Source: Desulfobacterales bacterium (lineage in GTDB: Bacteria; Desulfobacterota; DSM-4660; Desulfatiglandales; Desulfatiglandaceae). Taken from it: a stretch of DNA of 5,074 nt. A model generated the notes under the pieces. It was not told the origin of the DNA. It saw only the letters and a program-made list of their open reading frames with translations, and made no database searches. Location: assembly GCA_027061865.1 (NCBI GenBank), contig JAMOVZ010000493.1, positions 1 through 5,074 of the forward strand, read 5' to 3'. Below, piece after piece: positions 1-5,074 of the stretch (positions within the stretch are counted from its first letter, which is position 1; every line of letters starts with the position of its first letter). The position numbers and the translations under genes are program-made.

Positions 1-1339
1 CATAAACAAGCCTGGGGGTGTGCTAATTCATGATCCTCTTCCCTTGACCCCTCTTCCCAAACCTTCTTTGGACTCCCAGGCCCTCGCTGGAATGAAAAAA
101 GGCAGATTGGATGGAGCTGGATCACATGCCGCCCCATTTGCAAAGAGTCTGGTGGTTGAGTTTGCAAAGGCCGTTTATGGAGAAACAGACTATCCCATTG
201 ATATCCTGATGATCTTTTCTGCCAACCCCGCCTATAGCTTGCCTGACGGAGGCACCTTCAGGAAGATGTTGAAAAAGGTTCCGTTTATCGTCTCCTTTTC
301 TCCGTTTAGAGACGAGACGGCCTTGATGGCAGACCTCATACTGCCTGACCATACTGCCCTTGAGAAATTTACCGACATGGTATGGCCCACGGGACTTCAG
401 TATCCTTTGTATGCAGTCTCCAAGCCGGTGCTTGAGCCCATTTACAACACCCGAAATTGTGGTGATGTGCTCCTGAGCCTGGCTTCCGAGTTGGGGGGCA
501 GCATTGCTGAGTCCTTCCCATGGGAGAACTTTGAAGAGGTGGTGAAATTCAGGGCCAAGGGGCTTTTTGAAGCTGGCTCCGGTAGGATTGGCTTTAGCAG
601 TGAGAGCAAGCCACCCTGGCAGGCCATGAAGAGTCAACAATCGGCAAGGCCCAACTACAAAGACTTTGACGAGATGTGGGGAGGCCTCCAAGAGAGCGGG
701 GTATGGTACAGGCCCGCTCATACTTACGGAAAGTGGGAGCGGCTATTCAAGACCCCAACAGGCAAATTCGAGTTTTACAGCACCCAAATTGAGCTTGCCA
801 TCTTTGAGGCAAGCCGGAGCAGGCCCATGGATAGTGCCCTCAAAGAGATGGGCATAGAAGTGAAAGGGGATGAGGCCTGTATGCCCCATTACGAACAATC
901 GCACCAGGAGGCCCATGATTACCCTCTGAAATTGGTCCCCTACGAAATCATCAACCTTTCGTCAAGCTGCGTCCCGAGCCCTCCGTTTGTGAACAAGACA
1001 TTATTTGACCACCAACTATTAAAAGAGCTCTCTTTTGTTGACATCAATCCCGAGACAGCGGCCAAGTATCACCTCAAGCAAGGAGACTTGATCACCATTG
1101 AATCCCCTGCAGGTTCAGCCCAGGTCAAGGTAAATCTCTTTGAAGGTGCAATGCCAGGATATGTGTTCATGTTGCGGGGATTAGGCCACACCGCTTATGA
1201 TGAGTTTTGGAAGGGCAAGGGGGCAAATCCAAATCACTTAATAGCCGGCGCTAAGGATCCTTTGAGCGGCGCTCCGCAGTGGTGGGTTACTCCGGTAAGG
1301 ATTGTAAGAGGCCGGAAGGGATCAGGACATCACGCATAG
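1..1339 (+). CDS. qrcB: Menaquinone reductase, molybdopterin-binding-like subunit QrcB (5'-truncated by window edge)
   Basis: The frame is open to the left edge (complete codons from base 2), so the GTG at 20 is an internal valine and the N-terminus lies outside. About 445 C-terminal residues are visible. They match the molybdopterin oxidoreductase superfamily: an ANP-type segment (SANPAYSLPDG, nt 218-250), a conserved DETALMADLILPDHTALE stretch (nt 311-364), the TPTGKFEFYS motif (nt 752-781) and a C-terminal dinucleotide-binding-type beta domain (about nt 917-1309) with DINPETAAKYHLKQGDLITI. The gene precedes separate Fe-S and NrfD-type genes, as in qrcBCD; in alternative complex III (ActB) the first two are fused. 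In characterised Qrc this subunit is periplasmic, lacks a molybdenum cofactor and serves as an electron-relay scaffold. The N-terminal Fe-S motif, any Tat signal and the cofactor ligand cannot be seen, so a catalytic polysulfide or tetrathionate reductase-like subunit remains possible. Confidence 0.8.
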   Translation, partial: INKPGGVLIHDPLPLTPLPKPSLDSQALAGMKKGRLDGAGSHAAPFAKSLVVEFAKAVYGETDYPIDILMIFSANPAYSLPDGGTFRKMLKKVPFIVSFSPFRDETALMADLILPDHTALEKFTDMVWPTGLQYPLYAVSKPVLEPIYNTRNCGDVLLSLASELGGSIAESFPWENFEEVVKFRAKGLFEAGSGRIGFSSESKPPWQAMKSQQSARPNYKDFDEMWGGLQESGVWYRPAHTYGKWERLFKTPTGKFEFYSTQIELAIFEASRSRPMDSALKEMGIEVKGDEACMPHYEQSHQEAHDYPLKLVPYEIINLSSSCVPSPPFVNKTLFDHQLLKELSFVDINPETAAKYHLKQGDLITIESPAGSAQVKVNLFEGAMPGYVFMLRGLGHTAYDEFWKGKGANPNHLIAGAKDPLSGAPQWWVTPVRIVRGRKGSGHHA

Positions 1340-1367
1340 GGTTTCAATCGCAAATAGGGGTTAGCAG

Positions 1368-2231
1368 ATGAGTGGAAAGAAAAAAGAGGGCAAGCATAAA
1401 TACGGTATGGTGATTGATCTTGATAAATGCACAGGTTGCGGCACCTGTATGGTGGCCTGTGCGGCCGAAAACAATGTATCTGTTCAGCCAGACGAATCCG
1501 ACAAGCAGCGTTCCATTGCCTGGATGCTGATTTACAAGATCACCAATGGCAAGAAATTTCCTGATACTGAAGTGTGTTACTTCCCAAGGCCTTGCTTTCA
1601 TTGTGAAAACACGCCGTGTGTATCTGTATGCCCTGCTACTGCCACAGATGTGGATCCTGAGACAGGCATAGTGAGCCAGATCTACAGCCGTTGCATAGGA
1701 TGCCGTTACTGCCAGGCTGCATGCCCTTATCACGCAAGGACCTTTAACTGGTGGCACGCATACTTTCCCACCACTTCTTGGGGGCCGCTCCATAGTGAAT
1801 CCTTGCAAAAGCTTTACTCATGGTGGGAAGGCCGCCCGCCAAGAAGCAAGGGGCTTGAGCGGTACCTGTCCCCAGAGGTCTCTGTGAGGATGCGGGGAGT
1901 GGTGGAAAAATGCTCATTTTGTCACCACCGTCTAATGAGGGCAAAGGAGAAGGCTTACATGGAAGGAAGGCGGGAACTTGAAGAGCATGAATACATTACG
2001 GCCTGTGCCGAGGCCTGCCCCGCTCAGGCCATCACATTTGGGGATCTAAAAAACCCTAATCATAAGGTCAGCAAATTGGTAAAGGATCCCCGGGCCTTCA
2101 GGATCCTGGAAAGGCTCGGCACTGAACCAAAGGTCTATTACCTATCAAGCAAGGATTGGGTAAGGCGCATGGCCGATAATTATTTGGAAGGAGAGTTCGA
2201 GCAAAAAATTAAGGTGAAGAAGACAGGGTAA
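1368..2231 (+). CDS. qrcC: Menaquinone reductase, iron-sulfur subunit QrcC (four ferredoxin-type clusters)
   Basis: This 287-residue PsrB/DmsB/ActB-type electron-transfer protein carries sixteen cysteines in four groups: C21/C24/C27/C31 (CTGCGTCMVAC), C76/C79/C84/C88, C109/C112/C115/C119 (CIGCRYCQAACP) and C182/C185 with C213/C217 (CAEACP). They would wire electrons between the QrcB-like protein and the membrane subunit. About 60 residues separate the third group from C182, including LSPEVSVRMRGVVEKCSFC, which resembles the insertion I recall from ActB/Qrc-type proteins and is longer than in simple PsrB/DmsB proteins. There is no signal peptide; in this family the Fe-S partner is normally co-exported with a Tat-signal-bearing large subunit. 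The ATG at 1368 follows a TAGGGG element (1355-1360) by 7 nt and lies 28 nt after the qrcB stop, so the two are probably co-transcribed. The family is certain; the qrcC name rests on context. Confidence 0.85.
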   Translation: MSGKKKEGKHKYGMVIDLDKCTGCGTCMVACAAENNVSVQPDESDKQRSIAWMLIYKITNGKKFPDTEVCYFPRPCFHCENTPCVSVCPATATDVDPETGIVSQIYSRCIGCRYCQAACPYHARTFNWWHAYFPTTSWGPLHSESLQKLYSWWEGRPPRSKGLERYLSPEVSVRMRGVVEKCSFCHHRLMRAKEKAYMEGRRELEEHEYITACAEACPAQAITFGDLKNPNHKVSKLVKDPRAFRILERLGTEPKVYYLSSKDWVRRMADNYLEGEFEQKIKVKKTG

Positions 2232-2266
2232 GATCAGATCTCATAGAGATCGACGGAGGTTTTCGC

Positions 2267-3505
2267 ATGGAGTCCGCACTTATTCCCGAAGGAGTCAAGA
2301 GATGTTCCCCAAAGGTCTTTTTCTTATGGACGTTGCCGTGGCTTGGGCTACTGGCATGGGGAGCGGTTTCGGCCTTTTTGTGCCTTTACAAGGGATTGAA
2401 CCAAACCAACATGAGCAATTATTTTGCCTTCGCCCTTTGGATTGTCTTTGACCTGGCAGTGATCGCGTTGGGGGCGGGAGCATTTTTTACTGGATTCCTC
2501 ACTTACATCATCGGGAAGAAAGAACTCAAAGACATTATCAACTCCGCTGTGATCATTGGGTTTATCTGTTACTCTGGGGCGGTGGCCATGCTTGGGATCG
2601 ATATCGGCCAGCCCCTAAGGGGATGGTTTATCTTCTGGCATGTTAATGTGCATTCCATGCTGGCTGAGGTGTCCTTTTGCATCACCTGTTATTTGGGTGT
2701 GCTGGCCATCGAATACATTCCCATAATTTTGGAGAATCGAAAGCTGGAAGAGATTAAAGAGCTGAGGCTATTTGGCCACAATCTCCACGAGATAATGGCA
2801 ATATTTGCGGGCACAGGCACCTTTCTTTCCTTTTTCCATCAGGGCTCTCTGGGCGGGCTCTTTGGTGTTATGTTTGCAAGACCATTTGCTTACAGGGAAG
2901 GCTTTTATATCTGGCCTTGGACCTTTTTCCTGTTTGTGCTCTCTGCAATAGCTGCCGGACCATCCTTTACCATATTGTGTACCAAGCTGGCCGAAAAACT
3001 CGGCCGCAAGCGCCTTGTCCCTGAAAATGCTTATCAGCTTCTGGCCAAGATTTCTGGATACCTCTTGGCCTTATACATTGTATTCAAGATCGCGGACACC
3101 TTGGGCTGGGCCTACGGTGTGGTGCCCGAGGCAGGGCTCAGGCTCATGGATTTTTACCGGGAAGGACCTTATGGGTTCTGGCTGGTAGTGGCCGAGATAG
3201 GGATCTTTGGTATTATTCCAGCAATAATACTTCTCGTACCCCAGGCAAGGAAAAGCGAGGGGTGGCTTATAATTGGCTGTTTGATGAATTGTACTGGCAT
3301 CGTTCTAAACCGATTTGTATTTACCATCGTGACCTTGGCCATCCCGGTTATGCCCTTTGACAGGTTTGTGAGCTATCTCCCCACCTGGCAAGAATGGGGC
3401 GTTGCTCTTGCAGTACTGGGATATGGCTTTTTGCTCTATTCCCTTTCTTACAGGTACCTTCCCTTGTTTCCCAGGGAGAGGGAATTAAACCCAGTAATTG
3501 AGTAG
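2267..3505 (+). CDS. qrcD: Menaquinone reductase, integral membrane subunit QrcD (NrfD/PsrC family)
   Basis: This 412-residue polytopic membrane protein has about ten predicted helices (roughly residues 18-38, 53-81, 91-110, 128-152, 173-191, 214-238, 257-277, 301-325, 331-357 and 375-396), the usual topology and length for QrcD/HybB-type NrfD proteins. Family marks are HQGSLGGLFG at 191-200, at the end of helix 5 (compare HQSSLG in HybB-like proteins), a charged AE at 309-310 in helix 8, NRF at 348-350, and LPTWQEW at 371-377 before the last helix. Its role is inferred to be the quinone site, reducing menaquinone with electrons from the QrcC clusters. The ATG at 2267 is preceded by GGAGG (2255-2259) at 7-nt spacing and lies 35 nt after qrcC. 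No haem or Fe-S ligands are evident, as expected for the family. A quinol-oxidising role in another CISM-type complex cannot be excluded. Confidence 0.85.
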   Translation: MESALIPEGVKRCSPKVFFLWTLPWLGLLAWGAVSAFLCLYKGLNQTNMSNYFAFALWIVFDLAVIALGAGAFFTGFLTYIIGKKELKDIINSAVIIGFICYSGAVAMLGIDIGQPLRGWFIFWHVNVHSMLAEVSFCITCYLGVLAIEYIPIILENRKLEEIKELRLFGHNLHEIMAIFAGTGTFLSFFHQGSLGGLFGVMFARPFAYREGFYIWPWTFFLFVLSAIAAGPSFTILCTKLAEKLGRKRLVPENAYQLLAKISGYLLALYIVFKIADTLGWAYGVVPEAGLRLMDFYREGPYGFWLVVAEIGIFGIIPAIILLVPQARKSEGWLIIGCLMNCTGIVLNRFVFTIVTLAIPVMPFDRFVSYLPTWQEWGVALAVLGYGFLLYSLSYRYLPLFPRERELNPVIE

Positions 3506-3513
3506 AGGAGGAG
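3504..3513 (+). promoter_or_regulatory. Ribosome binding site fixing the start of the small membrane protein gene
   Basis: The purine run AGAGGAGGAG overlaps the qrcD stop codon (TAG 3503-3505) and contains a strong GGAGG core (3507-3511), 10 nt before the ATG at 3522. This supports the ATG over the in-frame TTG at 3498, which lies upstream of the site, inside qrcD, and would add eight residues translated from the Shine-Dalgarno itself. Confidence 0.8.
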
Positions 3514-3521
3514 CCGGAAAG

Positions 3522-3716
3522 ATGTTTCCCTTTTGTTTTGAATGGAAATGGGACCCTGATCACATAATATTTTTGGGACTCTTGTATCTGGCCTTGACTA
3601 TTATCGCCCTGGGGCTTACGGTGGCCTTTATCAAGACTTGGATAGAACTTCCACTTGAAGAAAAAGGAGAGCCACCTGCCCAGCTCGCTTATAGAAAACG
3701 GTATTCTGAGTACTAG
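3522..3716 (+). CDS. Small single-pass membrane protein at the end of the qrc operon, function unknown
   Basis: This is a 64-residue protein of no family I can name. It has a short aromatic, acidic N-terminus (FEWKWDPDH, residues 6-14, with Trp8, Trp10 and His14), one strongly hydrophobic helix (about 15-37) and a polar C-terminal tail with mixed charges ending in YRKRYSEY. The acidic N-terminus and basic tail suggest N-out/C-in by the positive-inside rule. Its strong Shine-Dalgarno touches the qrcD stop, the gap to qrcD is 16 nt, and the operon terminator follows, so it is very likely transcribed with qrcBCD and translated. Position and topology suggest a small accessory subunit packing against QrcD or the quinone site, or an assembly factor. 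This is inference: the canonical Qrc complex has four subunits (A-D) and none is this small. Confidence 0.75.
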   Translation: MFPFCFEWKWDPDHIIFLGLLYLALTIIALGLTVAFIKTWIELPLEEKGEPPAQLAYRKRYSEY

Positions 3717-3741
3717 CTTTTCATTACAGAGATTGCGCCTT

Positions 3742-3807
3742 AAATCCCTTCATTCTCCCTTCTCTATTCCACCACACACCAAGAGGGAATGAAGGGATTT
3801 GATTTTT
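3742..3807 (+). terminator. Rho-independent terminator of the qrc operon
   Basis: An inverted repeat pairs 3742-3761 with 3781-3800. The outer 14 bp are perfect (AAATCCCTTCATTC / GAATGAAGGGATTT). The inner part has one wobble and one mismatch, and the loop is about 19 nt. The right arm is followed almost directly by GA and five T residues (3803-3807). It starts 25 nt after the stop of the small membrane protein gene and lies before the HAD gene. There is no T-run on the other side, so it acts on the plus strand only. The stem is longer and more AT-rich at its base than a textbook terminator. Confidence 0.75.
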
Positions 3808-3824
3808 GTGTTTAAGGATAGGAA

Positions 3825-4466
3825 ATGGAAGAAATAAAGGCCGTAATATTTGACTGCGACGGAGTGCTTTTCGACTCACGGGAGGCCAACGTAAAATTCT
3901 ACAATCATATTTTAAAGAGATTTGACCTGCCCCCGATGACAGATGAGAAAATAGCCTTTGTGCATATGCACACGGTGGACCAAGCCATTGAATATCTTTT
4001 CAAGGATACATCTTATCTTCAAGAGGCCCAGAGATACAGAATTGAGGAGATGGATTATACACCATTCTTGAAAGAGATGATAATGGAGGCAAGCCTTAAG
4101 AAAACGCTCACCCAATTAAAAAGACACTACAAGCTGGCCATTGCCACCAACAGGAGCACTAGCATTGGAGAGGTGCTCGAAGAGTTTGGACTCACCCCTT
4201 TTTTTGACATGGTAGTCTCATCCCTTGATGTAAAGAGGCCAAAGCCAGACCCAGAATGTATCCACAAGATCCTGGCCGCCTTTGATCTTCCGCCTTCAGG
4301 GGCCCTATACGTGGGGGATTCTGAGATAGATGCCCAAACTGCTGAAAATGCCTGTGTAACATTTGTTGCTTACAAGAATCCTTCCCTAACAGCCCAATAT
4401 CACATAGATTCCTTAGATCAGCTCCTTCAGCTCCCCATAATAAAAATTCCGGTGGACAATCCTTAA
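3825..4466 (+). CDS. HAD-superfamily hydrolase, phosphoglycolate-phosphatase-like
   Basis: This is a complete 213-residue cytosolic HAD phosphatase. Motif I is FDCDGVLFDS with nucleophile Asp10 and acid/base Asp12. A helical C1-type cap spans about residues 17-95. Motif II is IATNRS (Thr108), the motif III lysine lies in VKRPKPDPE (Lys137 or Lys140), and motif IV is VGDSEID (Asp165, Asp169) for magnesium. All catalytic positions are present, so it should be active as a phosphate-monoester hydrolase. Length and the KRPKPDPE/VGDSEID pattern fit the Gph/PgmB-like branch, but substrate (phosphoglycolate, a sugar phosphate or a nucleotide) cannot be told from sequence. The ATG at 3825 follows AAGGA (3814-3818) by 6 nt. 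The gene lies behind the qrc terminator and is probably a separate transcription unit, although I could not find a convincing promoter. It converges on the secretin gene. Confidence 0.88.
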   Translation: MEEIKAVIFDCDGVLFDSREANVKFYNHILKRFDLPPMTDEKIAFVHMHTVDQAIEYLFKDTSYLQEAQRYRIEEMDYTPFLKEMIMEASLKKTLTQLKRHYKLAIATNRSTSIGEVLEEFGLTPFFDMVVSSLDVKRPKPDPECIHKILAAFDLPPSGALYVGDSEIDAQTAENACVTFVAYKNPSLTAQYHIDSLDQLLQLPIIKIPVDNP

Positions 4467-4486
4467 AAAAGGTTGTGCCACCGGAA
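4442..4486 (-). terminator. Intrinsic terminator of the secretin gene, overlapping the 3' end of the HAD gene
   Basis: The arms TTCCGGTGG (4447-4455) and CCACCGGAA (4478-4486) pair perfectly over 9 bp. The stem continues past a one-base bulge (4477) with about six more pairs (4456-4461 with 4471-4476), leaving a loop of about 9 nt. Read on the minus strand, the last arm runs into GGAATTTTTATTAT, a proper T-tract. On the plus strand the hairpin is followed by AAGAAAT, with no T-run. It therefore terminates the leftward secretin transcript, 22 nt beyond its stop. The HAD stop codon (4464-4466) lies in the loop. Confidence 0.75.
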
Positions 4487-4508
4487 AGAAATATCAAGCC
4501 AAGGTTTA

Positions 4509-5074
4509 CTAGCCCGAAGGAAGGACCCTGGGTGTCAAGAAGATTAGCAGCTCCCGTCTTTCATCAGTCCAGCTCTTGTTCTTAAAAAGCCATCCTATTA
4601 TGGGAATATCTTTTAGCCAAGGCTGACCTGTCTCTGTTATACCTTTTGTCTCCTTGAAAATCCCGCCAATAATCACTGTATCACCACTGGCCACCATCAT
4701 CGTGGTCTTGGCACTCTTTGTCACTATAGGGACGTTTTCACCCCTGGCATTGGCATAATCTGGAAAGTCATCGCTTATGGACACATCAAGGATGACCATG
4801 TTGTTAGGTGTTATATGGGGGGTCACTTCAAGTTTAAGGCTTGCATCTACCATCTGATAGGTCTTATTGCCGTTTGCATCAGTTCCAGAGGGCAAGACTA
4901 TCTTGGTTCCTTGCTGGATGGTGGCTGTGACCGTGTCCTGAGTTACGATCTTAGGGGCGTTCAGTATATTGAGGTCACCCTCGGATTCGGCAAGTGCAAT
5001 TTGGGCATTTACGAAGGCCCCGGTAAGGCCGCTGCCAGTAAGGGTGGTTAGCAGAAGCCCCAGGTTTCCTGTGA
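4509..5074 (-). CDS. pilQ: Type IV pilus secretin PilQ, C-terminal part (5'-truncated by window edge)
   Basis: The minus-strand frame stays open from the TAG stop at 4509-4511 to the window edge. The visible 187 residues are the C-terminal secretin domain only; a full PilQ is several hundred residues longer. The TTG at 4895 is internal, because conserved secretin sequence continues upstream of it: a GNLGLLLTTL start, an ALAESEGDLNILNAPKIVT segment (compare LsALE..G..kvls.Prv.T in secretins) and an IQQGTKI stretch. Downstream come LKLEVTPHITPNNMVILDV, PIVTKSAKTTMMVASGDTVI with IGGIF, PWLKDIPIIGWLFK and the terminal LLIFLTPRVL. Secretins form the multimeric outer-membrane channel through which pili or secreted proteins pass. 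The PWL..IP..GWLFK and LLIFLTPR patterns favour PilQ over GspD, but the N-terminal domains that would settle it are missing. A pilMNOP cluster would be expected upstream (to the right). Confidence 0.85.
   Translation of the reverse strand, partial: TGNLGLLLTTLTGSGLTGAFVNAQIALAESEGDLNILNAPKIVTQDTVTATIQQGTKIVLPSGTDANGNKTYQMVDASLKLEVTPHITPNNMVILDVSISDDFPDYANARGENVPIVTKSAKTTMMVASGDTVIIGGIFKETKGITETGQPWLKDIPIIGWLFKNKSWTDERRELLIFLTPRVLPSG

Noticed and set aside
122..721. A 199-codon minus-strand open frame opposite the qrcB-like gene.
   Set aside because: It lies entirely inside a frame with clear molybdopterin-oxidoreductase motifs, its translation shows no recognisable domain, and it has no neighbours on that strand.
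1344..1808. A 154-codon minus-strand open frame opposite the qrcC-like gene.
   Set aside because: It is antisense to a strongly conserved sixteen-cysteine ferredoxin protein; the translation looks like low-quality shadow sequence.
3498..3521. An upstream TTG start for the small membrane protein, overlapping the qrcD end.
   Set aside because: The Shine-Dalgarno lies downstream of this TTG and at a good distance from the ATG at 3522; the extra residues are just the translated ribosome binding site.
3790..3824. A sigma-70-like promoter for the HAD gene near TTTGAT / TTTAAG.
   Set aside because: The spacing between the candidate boxes is far too short and they overlap the terminator T-run and the ribosome binding site.
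4509..4895. A 128-residue stand-alone short secretin-domain gene starting at the TTG at 4895.
   Set aside because: The same frame continues without a stop to the window edge and encodes further conserved secretin sequence, so this is only the tail of a longer gene.
4815..5051. A 78-codon plus-strand open frame near the right edge.
   Set aside because: It is antisense to the conserved secretin domain, with no family resemblance.

Overview
The window looks like a piece of a chromosome from an anaerobic, menaquinone-using sulfur bacterium, most plausibly a Desulfobacterota/Thermodesulfobacteriota (deltaproteobacterial) sulfate reducer or sulfur disproportionator. This rests on a three-gene block (molybdopterin-oxidoreductase-type protein, four-cluster ferredoxin protein, NrfD-type membrane protein) whose arrangement and motifs best match qrcB-qrcC-qrcD, the periplasm-facing menaquinone reductase of that group. 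The taxonomic placement is inference; no rRNA or other marker is present.

Layout: positions 1-3716 hold a tight plus-strand operon. It has the 3' part of qrcB (cut by the left edge), qrcC, qrcD and a 64-codon gene for a single-pass membrane protein. Gaps are 28, 35 and 16 nt, and the genes have recognisable ribosome binding sites. A long hairpin followed by a T-run (about 3742-3807) closes the operon. A separate plus-strand gene for a HAD-family phosphatase follows (3825-4466). It faces a minus-strand gene entering from the right edge, the C-terminal end of a type IV pilus-type secretin (pilQ-like, 4509 to beyond 5074). The secretin gene appears to end at a minus-strand intrinsic terminator whose stem and T-tract lie in the last codons of the phosphatase gene and the 42-nt gap.

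How the parts work together: in the known Qrc complex, a multihaem cytochrome subunit (QrcA, expected just upstream but outside the window) takes electrons from periplasmic hydrogenases and formate dehydrogenases. QrcB and QrcC relay them to QrcD, which reduces menaquinone in the membrane. The short membrane protein directly behind qrcD is not among the four canonical subunits and is the most interesting item here, a candidate accessory or small subunit. The phosphatase and the secretin look like ordinary, functionally unrelated neighbours. I see no mobile elements, CRISPR arrays, tRNA or rRNA genes, and no gene-free stretch over 300 bases.
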